NCBI GenBank assembly: GCA_002730875.1
Contig: PCBI01000005.1
Location: 837,191-901,190, forward strand
From: Spirochaetaceae bacterium
Lineage (GTDB): Bacteria; Spirochaetota; Leptospiria; Leptospirales; Leptonemataceae
Direction of reading: 5' to 3'
DNA: 64,000 nt
Under the pieces are notes generated by a model that ran no database searches, was not told the origin of the DNA, and worked only from the letters and a program-made list of their open reading frames with translations. Below are positions 25,893 through 34,857 of the stretch, piece by piece (positions within the stretch are counted from its first letter, which is position 1; every line of letters starts with the position of its first letter). Made by a program: the position numbers and the translations under genes.

Positions 25893-28800
25893 ATGGATAG
25901 CGCATCCAATTTAGACAACCTTCAACGCATCATACTACGGGCCAGTGACGGCGCTCTACGAAGAGGCCGGGACTATTTCCGCGGGCGGTTGGTAAACATT
26001 TCCGATCAGGTGGAGCAGAACTACATCGGTTATGCCCGCGGCACAGACATCTACACCGTATCTGTGGACGTTTCTTCCCGACGATTCAGTTGCACCTGTC
26101 CGGCAAGCAAACCCTGCAAGCATATAGTGGCCTTCTGTTTACTGATTTCCGAGCAGATAAAAGAGAATTCCGTTGGGATACCTTCGGATCCTGGTAAAGC
26201 TTCTGTTTCGTCCGACAGCGAAAACAGCCAGACGTTTCTTGAGCTTAGTTGGATTCTTAATGAAAAGAAAGAGGTTATTCGACCCGACCAGCGCCTTCTG
26301 CACCGTCCGGGAAGTCTGGACCAGGAGCTGGTACCCGAGCACTCCGAGGTTTGGCGCGATTTGATAAAGCGATATTCCTTTCCCTTTGAAGTGCCCCTGA
26401 GCGAAGCCGTACACTGGCAGAAGATTCGTCCGACCATTGAGATCCGGGATCTAAATGATCGAAGGATTGATTACGCGGGCACTGAAAAAGCCAGGCTTTA
26501 TCTGCGGGAGTTCAGCAATAGATTGGATGCCAGGCGCATTCCGGTGCCCTACCTGGAAATCGAAAACAAAGAACACTGGCTGCGTCCGGACCAGTCAGTT
26601 GTAATTGAGCCTGGTGGAGCCCGGCGGATTCGACGCTACTGGATTGTAGATTACCCGGAATGGGGCGTAACTGTAAAAAGCCTGATGTACCGCGCTCTTT
26701 CGGCGGAAGGCGTTGTATCGCAGAAAAGGGCCCTTAAGAAGGCTTCCGTGGGAGGGCTGGAGATTTTCGAGAACGTCTATGGTTTCGGTCCCACACTTCG
26801 CATTACTCTGGATTACGATATAGACACGGATATCTGGCTTCATGGCCAGATGGATCTAGTATACGCGAAGAGCGGAAAGGACATGGAACTGGAGGATCTG
26901 GAAAAGCAGCCGGACCTGGAAGTCCACCGGCCGGTGTACAGGTCGGGAGCCGATCTGGCCTCTGTGCGAATCCCTTTCGAGGAAATTGATGCGGAGCCCG
27001 GCTACGCCATGAGCGAAGAAGGGCATCTGGTTCGCAGTAGCCTGACCGGCCTCAAAAGGTTCCGCAAGCAATACGCGAAGGCTCTGGAAGCTCTTGGCGG
27101 ACAGGAGCCCGATGCGGACGGCTACTTTGCCCTGGAGGGGGATGGCTTGCATGAATTCCTCGTCAATGCCCTGCCTGGTTTGATCCAGCAGGGCATCCGA
27201 GTGGAATTTGATCGCGAGTTGGCCCGTCTGTTTCGCCCTGCGCCAAAAGCTCGTTTTCGCATTGACACAAGTTCCGGAATAGACTGGTTTTCCGGCGAGC
27301 TTGAGATCATCGGTATTAGCGAAGAAGAAAAGGAAAAACTGCTTCGGGCCTACCGCGAGAATCAATCCTTCGCCCGGTTGTCCAATGGTCAATGGGTACA
27401 CCTACGGTCCTCGAAACTCTTCCGGAAGCTGGAAGCCCTTTCGGAGCTCGGCCTCAAGCCCGATTCCGATATTCAATTACGAAAGGGACATCTCATCGCT
27501 CTGGATAACGAATTGGGCGAAGGATTGCAGGTGCACCAGAGGCAACAGGAATTGCTTCGTTCCTCGGAGCGAACGGTTCCGTCCATCCCCTCTCCGGGCT
27601 TGAAAGCCAATCCGCGATCCTACCAGGTGGAGGGGGCCCGGTATCTGGGCAATTTGTACCGACTGGGCGTAGGTGGAATCCTGGGCGATGAAATGGGCCT
27701 GGGAAAAACTCTGCAGGCCTTGATATTCATACAGGCGCTGCAAAGATCCCGTAGCCAGCATCCGGGACCGGTGCTTGTGGTGGCGCCTGTTTCTGCGGTA
27801 TCGGTGTGGCATTCAGAAGCCGGCAAATTCTGTCCGGATCTTCCGGTCACTGTATGGCATGGGCCCGAGCGAAAAGGCGAACTTCCGGATCGTGGCATTC
27901 TAATCACAACTTATTCGCTGCTGCATCGAGATCTGAAGCGTTTACAGGAGAAAGAGTATTCCTGCATTTTCCTTGATGAGGCGCAAAATGTGCGAAATGC
28001 CGGAACAAAGGCGGCCAGGGCGCTACGTGAACTCATGGCACGCTCCGTATTCTGTCTAACAGGCACACCGTTGGAGAATCGTTTGCTGGATTACTGGGCT
28101 TTGATGGATCTTTCTGTCCCTGGTTTGCTCGGAACATCCCAGTCCTTTAAACGCAGGTTCGACGGTAATCCTGATAGAATTCGACGCTTGCGCGAAATTA
28201 CAGCCCCTTTCATTCTTAGACGGACCAAGGATCAAGTAGCTGCCGAACTCCCGGAGAAAACCGAAATTGCGATTCCCGTTTCCATGAATAAGGAGCAAGC
28301 ATCGATCTACGAATCCGTAAGACAGGAAGCGCGGCGATACCTGGAAGAAGCCGGCAAAGACTATCTGATGCGAATGCTACCGTATCTCATGCAGCTACGT
28401 CGCATAGCGTGCCATCCATTTCTGGGCAAGAAGGACTGCGACTTTTCTGACTCCGGTAAATTTGAATACCTCCATGAACTGCTTCGCGAAATCCGGGACG
28501 GGGAGTCTGCGGCGCTCATATTCAGTCAGTTTACCGACGTTCTGGATGTTGCCGCAATGGTTGCCGACTCCCTGGCTATGGAATACTTCAGAATCGACGG
28601 ATCCACTTCCCAGAAGTCTCGTCAGAGGCAAGTTGAGCAGTTCCAGGCCGGAAAACGTTCTGTCTTTCTGATCAGTTTGAAAGCCGGGGGAACGGCCCTT
28701 ACGCTACATCGAGCCGACAGGGTGATTCATATGGATCCCTGGTGGAATCCGGCAGCCGAAGCGCAGGCCACGGACCGGGCCCATCGTATTGGTCAAAAAA

Positions 28801-28961
28801 ATCATATATTCATTTACAAGTTATTCTCCCGAGGTACAGTGGAAGAGAGGGTTCTGGAGTTGCAGGCGAAAAAGAAGCGGCTTTTCGATAGCCTGTTTGA
28901 TGGAAGGTCAACCAGAGCTCCGGAGATCACCCGTCAGGAGCTGCTGGATATCCTCCAGTGA
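25893..28961 (+). CDS. SWIM zinc-finger SNF2-family helicase
   Basis: DNA-dependent ATPase/translocase of 1022 residues. The N-terminal SWIM motif (CxCxnCxH) is FSCTCPASKPCKHIVAF near residues 69-85. A long middle region (about 130-560) is typical of bacterial SNF2 proteins. The SF2 core starts near 590 with Walker A LGDEMGLGKTLQA. The DEAQ box is CIFLDEAQNVRN, motif III is LTGTPLEN, and motif VI is TDRAHRIGQKN near residue 960. Bacterial SWIM-SNF2 proteins are implicated in nucleoprotein remodelling or RNA polymerase recycling, but the role here is not known. No methylase or restriction gene is next to it, which argues against a defence operon. Confidence 0.93.
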   Translation: MDSASNLDNLQRIILRASDGALRRGRDYFRGRLVNISDQVEQNYIGYARGTDIYTVSVDVSSRRFSCTCPASKPCKHIVAFCLLISEQIKENSVGIPSDPGKASVSSDSENSQTFLELSWILNEKKEVIRPDQRLLHRPGSLDQELVPEHSEVWRDLIKRYSFPFEVPLSEAVHWQKIRPTIEIRDLNDRRIDYAGTEKARLYLREFSNRLDARRIPVPYLEIENKEHWLRPDQSVVIEPGGARRIRRYWIVDYPEWGVTVKSLMYRALSAEGVVSQKRALKKASVGGLEIFENVYGFGPTLRITLDYDIDTDIWLHGQMDLVYAKSGKDMELEDLEKQPDLEVHRPVYRSGADLASVRIPFEEIDAEPGYAMSEEGHLVRSSLTGLKRFRKQYAKALEALGGQEPDADGYFALEGDGLHEFLVNALPGLIQQGIRVEFDRELARLFRPAPKARFRIDTSSGIDWFSGELEIIGISEEEKEKLLRAYRENQSFARLSNGQWVHLRSSKLFRKLEALSELGLKPDSDIQLRKGHLIALDNELGEGLQVHQRQQELLRSSERTVPSIPSPGLKANPRSYQVEGARYLGNLYRLGVGGILGDEMGLGKTLQALIFIQALQRSRSQHPGPVLVVAPVSAVSVWHSEAGKFCPDLPVTVWHGPERKGELPDRGILITTYSLLHRDLKRLQEKEYSCIFLDEAQNVRNAGTKAARALRELMARSVFCLTGTPLENRLLDYWALMDLSVPGLLGTSQSFKRRFDGNPDRIRRLREITAPFILRRTKDQVAAELPEKTEIAIPVSMNKEQASIYESVRQEARRYLEEAGKDYLMRMLPYLMQLRRIACHPFLGKKDCDFSDSGKFEYLHELLREIRDGESAALIFSQFTDVLDVAAMVADSLAMEYFRIDGSTSQKSRQRQVEQFQAGKRSVFLISLKAGGTALTLHRADRVIHMDPWWNPAAEAQATDRAHRIGQKNHIFIYKLFSRGTVEERVLELQAKKKRLFDSLFDGRSTRAPEITRQELLDILQ

Positions 28962-29004
28962 CGTCGAAGTTTTTGTCGGGCGTCCTCAGGAGAGGAGTAT
29001 CCAG

Positions 29005-29745
29005 ATGCTATTCAGGCAAATTAATTCTCCAGGCGGCCATTTCATGGCACTGGCCGGCCGAATACTATTCCCCATGATTCTGACTGGCGCATTCACGGTT
29101 CAGTGCCTGGCCCATCCTCTCGTGCAGGATGCTGTGGAAGCGGAGGTCGTGGCTGATCTTTCCCCGGTATATGCGCTGCTTGCCGCGCCTCAGAGCGACC
29201 AGGATGCCGGTCCGGGTATTAAGCGGATCTTTCTGACGCAAGCCTCTACAGACGGCGATTTCAGCGATCTGGGTGGAGGCACACCGATTGAGAACATCGA
29301 TGCCTTCTGCGCCTCGGATGCAAACAATCCGGATCCAGGCGCAACCTGGAAGGCAATGATACATGCAGGCGCTTCTGGCGGCCGTCGGGGACCCTGCAGC
29401 ACGTCCTATTGTTCGGGAGGGGCAACCGAGCATGTGGACTGGGTACTTTCTACTAATACCGAATACCGACGTGCGGACGGAGTCACCGTCATCGGCCGAA
29501 CAAGACCTGATCTCGCGCTTTTCGACTTTGGGGCCGGGGATCTGGATGCATCCTTCGCAAGTAGTGGAGGCACCTACTGGTCCGGCATTGCCACAGACTG
29601 GAGAGAGGACTCGAATTGCAGTAAATGGATCGACTCCGGCGGAGTTGGGCGACTGGGGGATGCGGGGGCTACAAGCATTTTCGCCGTGTCCGCTCCGGGA
29701 TTCCTATGTAGCGCGGATCGAGCGATCCTTTGTGTGGAACAGTAG
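29005..29745 (+). CDS. DUF1554-domain lipoprotein
   Basis: Exported protein of 246 residues from the ATG at 29005, which is preceded by a strong AGGAGAGGAG. The open frame continues 72 codons upstream into the helicase gene and that part is not coding for this protein. A leader ends FTVQC at about residue 33, a plausible loose lipobox. The DUF1554 module starts near residue 80 with KRIFLTQASTDGDF, then ENIDAFCASDANNP and ATWKAMI, several conserved Cys, and a C-terminal WSGIATDWREDSNCSKW. DUF1554 proteins are known mainly from Leptospira and are surface or periplasmic with unknown function. Confidence 0.85.
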   Translation: MLFRQINSPGGHFMALAGRILFPMILTGAFTVQCLAHPLVQDAVEAEVVADLSPVYALLAAPQSDQDAGPGIKRIFLTQASTDGDFSDLGGGTPIENIDAFCASDANNPDPGATWKAMIHAGASGGRRGPCSTSYCSGGATEHVDWVLSTNTEYRRADGVTVIGRTRPDLALFDFGAGDLDASFASSGGTYWSGIATDWREDSNCSKWIDSGGVGRLGDAGATSIFAVSAPGFLCSADRAILCVEQ

Positions 29746-30073
29746 TCGAGTTCGTTGCATCCCGTCATTCGGCCTCCGGGCCATCATTTACACGAATTCT
29801 CCCGGACCTTTCCTGGATTCTCTCAATCTTCAGGCCTTTGCGCAAATGGAAAGCTGTGATTCGTTGGCGCGGATCGTCAGTTAATTGACAGATCTACCGG
29901 ACATGGCCGCCAACTGACTGGACCCGAGGTAAAGAAATCAGCTTCATGCGCGGGAGCTCATGTTGCGTTCGGGAAGAAATGAGAGAACTTCCAATGTATT
30001 CCTACCGGTAAACTAGAGGCATCAAGGGAAAAATATGGTAGATAATAAGAATAAGTATGCATATAGAATATAG
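29746..30073. other. intergenic region with AT-rich promoter stretch
   Basis: About 328 bp before the NHL lipoprotein. Positions 30020-30073 are strikingly AT-rich compared with everything around them (TATGGTAGATAATAAG and so on) and probably hold the promoter. TAGATAATAAG offers a -10-like core, but no matching -35 or Shine-Dalgarno sequence is clear. Nothing coding was recognised between the two lipoprotein genes. Confidence 0.4.
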
Positions 30074-31063
30074 ATGAATTGTATCCGTACTATCTTTTTA
30101 TTTTTGTGCTTATCAGCTTGCACCAAACATGGTGGCGACCAGAGCCTTGCTTTGATGGCGCTTCTGGGCTCTGCGGCTGCGGGTGATGGTTCCGGAACCT
30201 CTGTCAATGCTCATCCCTGCATACCTGTTGGATTAAGGCCGAATTGCGAGCTGAACCTGTCCATGGATGTCATCACCCTTGCAGGTTCTGGTTCGCGGGG
30301 GAATGCGGATGGCACGGGTGCAGATGCATCTTTTGATTATCCCAGAGGATTGGGTACCGATGGCCGGAAGTTATACATTACGGAGTCAGCAAATCATGCA
30401 GTCCGTCGTCTGGACCTGGAGAGCACATTCGTGGAAACCCTGGCTGGCAGTGGCTCCAGCGGAGACTCGACGGGAATTGGCATGGCCGCCGAGTTCAATG
30501 TGCCCACGCGCACAACAACGGACGGCACATACGTGTATGTAGCAGATACCGGAAATCATCGCATCAAGAGGATTGACCCGGAGACGAAAGAAGTGGTTAT
30601 CCTGGCTGGATCAGGTTCCCCCGGAGGCGATGACGGTTTCGGTGAATTCGCTACCTTTGATGGTCCCAGAGGTATTACCACCGACGGAACCCATCTCTTC
30701 GTTGCCGATCAACAGGGCAATACAGTTCGACGCATAGATCTATCCACCCGACAGGTGATAACCTTTGCCGGCTCCGGTTCGTTCGCTACAACGGATGGGA
30801 CAGGAACCAGCGCCGAGTTTAAATTTCCCAGAGATGTTACTACCGATGGAGAATATCTTTACGTTACAGATGGGGCCAACCTGATCCGGAGAATCCATAT
30901 CGGTACGGCAGTGGTGGATACGATTGCGGGTACCGGATCGGAAGGCCACTCGGATGGTAATGGCACATCGGCTTCCTTTGATTTTCCGAACGGAATCACC
31001 ACAGACGGCACTTACCTTTACATCGCTGATTTTAAGAACCAGGTGATAAGAAGAATCGAATGA
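30074..31063 (+). CDS. NHL-repeat beta-propeller lipoprotein
   Basis: A 329-residue lipoprotein with signal FLFLCLSAC (Cys16 lipidated). From residue 64 it has five NHL repeats of about 53 residues. Each begins with a variant of VxTLAGSGSxGxxDG and ends TDGTYLYVADxxNHxIRRID, which would close into a beta-propeller. It is likely exposed on the cell surface or in the periplasm; propellers usually bind proteins or glycans. Several leptospiral lipoproteins have this architecture. The 5' end and leader are AT-rich and no Shine-Dalgarno sequence precedes the ATG. It follows the DUF1554 lipoprotein gene on the same strand, but 328 bp apart. Confidence 0.87.
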   Translation: MNCIRTIFLFLCLSACTKHGGDQSLALMALLGSAAAGDGSGTSVNAHPCIPVGLRPNCELNLSMDVITLAGSGSRGNADGTGADASFDYPRGLGTDGRKLYITESANHAVRRLDLESTFVETLAGSGSSGDSTGIGMAAEFNVPTRTTTDGTYVYVADTGNHRIKRIDPETKEVVILAGSGSPGGDDGFGEFATFDGPRGITTDGTHLFVADQQGNTVRRIDLSTRQVITFAGSGSFATTDGTGTSAEFKFPRDVTTDGEYLYVTDGANLIRRIHIGTAVVDTIAGTGSEGHSDGNGTSASFDFPNGITTDGTYLYIADFKNQVIRRIE

Positions 31064-31084
31064 TCCTGTTGTGACAATGCGGAA

Positions 31085-32653
31085 TCAGGTGGTTGAGTGA
31101 CCCTTTGATTCGTCGCTTCGTAGTCCCCGATAAAGTGCCCATCCTGCGAATACCAGAAGCACTGCCATGGGAAGTCCGGAAGATAGTGAGGCCGTGCGAA
31201 GGGCCGAAAGCCCTCCGGCCATCAAGAGTGTAATAGCTACTCCGCCTTCGGCCAGGGCCCAGAATAATCGAAGCGCCCGGGGAGGATCAGGATTACCGCC
31301 CGATGTTACCATGTCATCCACCAGCGATCCGCTGTCTGAGGACGTGATGAAGAAAATCGTAATCAAGAGTGTGGTTAGCACTGACATCCCGGACGTCACT
31401 GGATATGCCCTGAGCAGGGTATGCAGCGCCAGGGCCGGTTTGTCTGCTACTACTGTTGCCAGTTCATCGAGTCCGCCGTTGTAAGCTTCCAGCCCGGCCA
31501 CACCGAAAACAGACATCCAGAGTATCACCGCTGCCGTGGGAACCAGTAACACGCCGGCGATGTACTCACGCACGGTTCGACCTCTGGAAATCCGGGCGGT
31601 AAAAACCCCGACAAAAGGCGACCAGGAAATCCACCAGCTCCAGTAGAACAGTGTGTAGTCCCTTTGCCACTGGCTGGTTTCGCCGGGGCGAATGAAGAAG
31701 CTGGTCTCCAGCAAATGCTGCAAGTAGACGCCCGTAGACGAGACCATGTTTTCAACGATCGAAAGTGTGGGCCCCATAACAAAAACGAACAGAAGAAGGG
31801 CGATGGCCAGAACCATATTGATTCGACTTAGAACCGAGATGCCGCTGTGCAGCCCCAGAAGAACCGAGGTAGTTGCGAAACCTGTAATGATGGTGATAAG
31901 CGCTACCTGGGTAGTTATGCTGAACTCCAAATCTGAAATCTGCGAAAGGCCCGCGTTGATCTGCTGCGCGCCGAATCCCAGGGAAGTGGCTACGCCAAAC
32001 AGCGTGCCGACTGTGCAAAGGATATCCGTACCATGCCCGATAGGTCCATAGATGCGATTCCCAATTAAGGGGTAGAGCATGGATCGGGGCGCCAACGGAA
32101 GTCCGCGGCGAAAATGAAAATAGGACAGGGAGAGACCCACAAGTACGTAAATGGCCCAGGGATGCAGACCCCAGTGGAAGAACGAATACATCAGTGCATT
32201 GGATCGGGCTCCGGAGTCCACGAGAGTTCTGGGCGGAGGCGAAAGCACATGCTGCATTGGTTCCACAACCCCGAAGAAAACCAGGCCGGTACCCATACCG
32301 GCAGCGAATACCATGGTAAACCAGGCGAAAGGGGAAAACTCGGGTTTGCTATCCGGCGATCCCAGGCGAATAGCGCCGAAAGGACTGACCATCAAAAAAA
32401 GAACAAGGAATAGCGCGCCCGCCGCGGTAAGGACAAAGAACCAGCCAAAATGAATCACAATCCATTGATGAACCACCGAGAAGCTTTCTCTGGCATGGTT
32501 GGTGGCCAGGGTTCCATACAGTAAAAATGCGATGATCATACCTGCCGAGCCATACCATACCGGCGGATTCATGTGATTCTGAAGTTTGCGAAGATACTTC
32601 ATAGAAGCCTGGGCCTTTAGGGCCGATTCACCAGAGAAGCCGACTGAATGCAA
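31085..32653 (-). CDS. BCCT-family betaine/choline/carnitine transporter
   Basis: Secondary transporter with about 12 membrane helices, 522 residues. Family hallmarks are FAAGMGTGLVFFGVVEP (about 115-131) and the tryptophan-rich YWSWWISWSPFVGVFTARI followed by SRGRTVREY. ITIFFITSSDSGSLVDDMVT appears near residue 435. The substrate is a quaternary ammonium compound such as glycine betaine, choline or carnitine, used for osmoprotection or as nutrient. The C-terminal tail is short, unlike osmosensing BetP. The start is uncertain: an ATG at 32602 (MKYLRKLQ) is a likely alternative, and neither has a good Shine-Dalgarno sequence. The sodium-binding Gly-Met-Gly motif has Thr in place of the usual Ile. 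Confidence 0.92.
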   Translation of the reverse strand: MHSVGFSGESALKAQASMKYLRKLQNHMNPPVWYGSAGMIIAFLLYGTLATNHARESFSVVHQWIVIHFGWFFVLTAAGALFLVLFLMVSPFGAIRLGSPDSKPEFSPFAWFTMVFAAGMGTGLVFFGVVEPMQHVLSPPPRTLVDSGARSNALMYSFFHWGLHPWAIYVLVGLSLSYFHFRRGLPLAPRSMLYPLIGNRIYGPIGHGTDILCTVGTLFGVATSLGFGAQQINAGLSQISDLEFSITTQVALITIITGFATTSVLLGLHSGISVLSRINMVLAIALLLFVFVMGPTLSIVENMVSSTGVYLQHLLETSFFIRPGETSQWQRDYTLFYWSWWISWSPFVGVFTARISRGRTVREYIAGVLLVPTAAVILWMSVFGVAGLEAYNGGLDELATVVADKPALALHTLLRAYPVTSGMSVLTTLLITIFFITSSDSGSLVDDMVTSGGNPDPPRALRLFWALAEGGVAITLLMAGGLSALRTASLSSGLPMAVLLVFAGWALYRGLRSDESKGHSTT

Positions 32654-33066
32654 ATCCGCGATAGATGCGTAAGCCGGATGTTACCGGAGGCGAATCAATG
32701 CCAGGAACTGACATTCACCGTTCAAGGTTAGCGTTTGCAGAAAGACCTTTCAAACAGCTTAAAGGTGGACAAAGAAAATGTCAAGGGCCAGGATCGGGTC
32801 TTCGGAATCATGAGAAATGAGTTTCCGCATCTTTGACCGAAGTGTCGATCCTTGAAGAAAGAAGCTTGCGCTTCCATTGCGCTCTGCTGCTTCATCAAAG
32901 GTGCGTTTTTACGCTTCATCACTGGCTGTCCATTCCCGGAGACGGGCATTAGATGGTCAGTTTTCACGGGAGGCCGCTTTGGCCGCACGAGGTCGCATAT
33001 CTCCGGCGTAGACAACCAGGCGCCGGAGATGATTTTTGACGATTTACCCGAACACAGCCTCTGGGG
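32654..33066. other. intergenic region between antiporter and BCCT genes
   Basis: About 413 bp between two minus-strand genes. It contains the inverted repeat at 32999-33030, listed separately. Short open frames on both strands have no ribosome-binding site and no recognisable protein. The BCCT gene promoter should lie just above 32660 but could not be defined. Confidence 0.45.
32999..33030 (-). terminator. inverted repeat downstream of cation antiporter gene
   Basis: Perfect 10-bp arms ATCTCCGGCG / CGCCGGAGAT with a 12-nt loop, 37 nt past the stop codon of the minus-strand antiporter gene. There is no strong T-tract in the minus-strand direction. On the plus strand it is followed by GATTTTT but no plus-strand gene ends here. 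It is most simply a 3'-end hairpin for the antiporter transcript. Confidence 0.45.
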
Positions 33067-34857
33067 TCAATCCTGCAAAGCTACGAGCAAGTCCCCTTCG
33101 TCGGCCTGTGCATGGATCTCGGCCGTGTAGATGCTCATCTTTCTGCTGTCGCGATCGATGAGGAAGAGGGGGGTCAGCCCTGGAGTCTTCTTTATGTCTG
33201 CTGGCTTGATATCGGTTCCGACAATCATTTTGCGAATGTCGGCGCCTTCGGCGAAGCGCCTGGAAAAGGCCGAGTAGGTGAGGGCATGATCAAAGAGGCA
33301 GCGCCCGCGAAGTTCCCGGGGTACCTGGTTTTTATCCTTGGTAACTCCCTGGTCGCTGTACGGCGATATTTGATAAACCTCGCCACGACCAAAAAGCTCG
33401 GTGAACCGCAGGGCAGCCAGAGAGTTCACTTCATCGTTCGAGGTGAGGGCCATTAAACGGCCGGTGGTCGAAAGGTCCAGTTCCTCCTGTACTCCTTCGT
33501 CCAGGATATTGCCCTGAATGGCCGGCAAATCCAGCATACGACAGGCGGTAACATGGTAAGGGTTCGTGTCGATCATCTGTACGCGAATCTTGTTGTCCTG
33601 CAGAATCTTTCCGAGAACCCGGGCCCAGTAATGGCCACCCACAATAATCACGCCCTGGGGATCCTGATCGCCGGCCACTCCCAGTACGCGGCCCAGGAAG
33701 CCGGCGCTGATTCCGTACAACGCCACAGTACCCACGATCACGGCAAACATGACCGGTACCATTTCGCCTGCCTGCTCGATGTTGTTCTGTTCAAGTTTGA
33801 TAGCGAAAATGGACGTAACGGCGGCGGCTACTATACCGCGTGGAGCCATCCAGGAAAGAAAGACTTTATCTTGCCACTTGAGCGTCGTGCCTATCGTGGA
33901 CAGAAACACTGTCAGCGGACGAACGATTAGAATCAAACCTGCCAGGAATAGTACTGCCGAAAGGTCGATGAGCTTCATATCATCCACGGTAATCCTGGCC
34001 GCCAGGAGGATGAATAGGCTGGATATGAGAACTACGCGAAGTATTTCCTTGAATTCAATAATGTGGCGTATGGGTACGCTCTTCTGATTTGCCAGTGCGG
34101 CTCCCATTACAGTTACGGCCAGAAGACCGGACTCTTCCTGAATGTAATTGGATATCGCATAAACAGTGAAGACCATCATAAGCGATGATGGATTATGCAA
34201 GAAGTCCGGTATCCAGTATCGGCGAAAGAACAGCACAAGAATACGCGCCGCAACATAGCCGAGACCCCCGCCAACGACAATCGTGGTAACGATTCCCATT
34301 ATGGCTACCTGCACCGGATCGCCCTTATCGCTAACGAGTAAAGCTTCGAAGACGAGTACGGCCAGCAAAGCGCCTATGGGGTCGATAACAATCCCTTCCC
34401 ATTTCAGAATGCTACTGAGTTGGGGAGAAGGCCGAATGAATCTCAGGAGAGGAATGATTACTGTGGGCCCCGTTACTGTTAGAATGGCTCCGAACAGAGC
34501 GCTTAAACGCCAATGCCATCCCAGTAGCCAGTAAGCCAGGAGTGAGGCCAGCACCCAGGTAATGAATACGCCGACAGTGAGCAGATTTCGCACAGGCTTG
34601 CCAACGTGCGAAAGCTCCGAGCGCTTGAGGCTCATGCCCCCTTCGTACAGAATCAGCGCCGTACTCATTGAAACGAAAGGAAAAAGCACATCGCCGAGAA
34701 GATCGTCCGGGCTCAGCCATCCTGCAATGGGCCCTGCCACGAAACCCGTTAACAGGAGGATCAGAATAGACGGCATCTTCAGTCGCCAGGCAATCCACTG
34801 GGCCACGGTGCCCAGAACAATGACGGCGGCAATACCTATGATTATGGATTCATTCAT
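33067..34857 (-). CDS. CPA-family cation/proton antiporter with TrkA-N domain
   Basis: Inner-membrane sodium or potassium/proton antiporter of 596 residues. Residues 1-400 form about 12 helices. The family core is LKWEGIVIDPIGALLA (about 152-167), with the Glu and Asp that carry the transport. FLSWMAPRGIVAAAV appears near residue 340. Residues 410-500 form a cytoplasmic Rossmann-type TrkA-N domain (GVIIVGGHYWARVLGKIL), and a further regulatory region follows to the end. This arrangement implies nucleotide gating of ion flux. The start overlaps the stop of the upstream HATPase-fold gene by 4 bp, so they are translationally coupled. Confidence 0.9.
   Translation of the reverse strand: MNESIIIGIAAVIVLGTVAQWIAWRLKMPSILILLLTGFVAGPIAGWLSPDDLLGDVLFPFVSMSTALILYEGGMSLKRSELSHVGKPVRNLLTVGVFITWVLASLLAYWLLGWHWRLSALFGAILTVTGPTVIIPLLRFIRPSPQLSSILKWEGIVIDPIGALLAVLVFEALLVSDKGDPVQVAIMGIVTTIVVGGGLGYVAARILVLFFRRYWIPDFLHNPSSLMMVFTVYAISNYIQEESGLLAVTVMGAALANQKSVPIRHIIEFKEILRVVLISSLFILLAARITVDDMKLIDLSAVLFLAGLILIVRPLTVFLSTIGTTLKWQDKVFLSWMAPRGIVAAAVTSIFAIKLEQNNIEQAGEMVPVMFAVIVGTVALYGISAGFLGRVLGVAGDQDPQGVIIVGGHYWARVLGKILQDNKIRVQMIDTNPYHVTACRMLDLPAIQGNILDEGVQEELDLSTTGRLMALTSNDEVNSLAALRFTELFGRGEVYQISPYSDQGVTKDKNQVPRELRGRCLFDHALTYSAFSRRFAEGADIRKMIVGTDIKPADIKKTPGLTPLFLIDRDSRKMSIYTAEIHAQADEGDLLVALQD

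Noticed and set aside
25893..28961. SNF2 helicase as part of a DISARM-, Dpd- or restriction-like defence island
   Set aside because: No methylase, nuclease, phospholipase or other defence gene is adjacent; neighbours are cimA and lipoprotein genes.
29363..29884. 173-codon open frame extending past the DUF1554 gene
   Set aside because: It is in another frame of the DUF1554 gene, without start context or recognisable domain.
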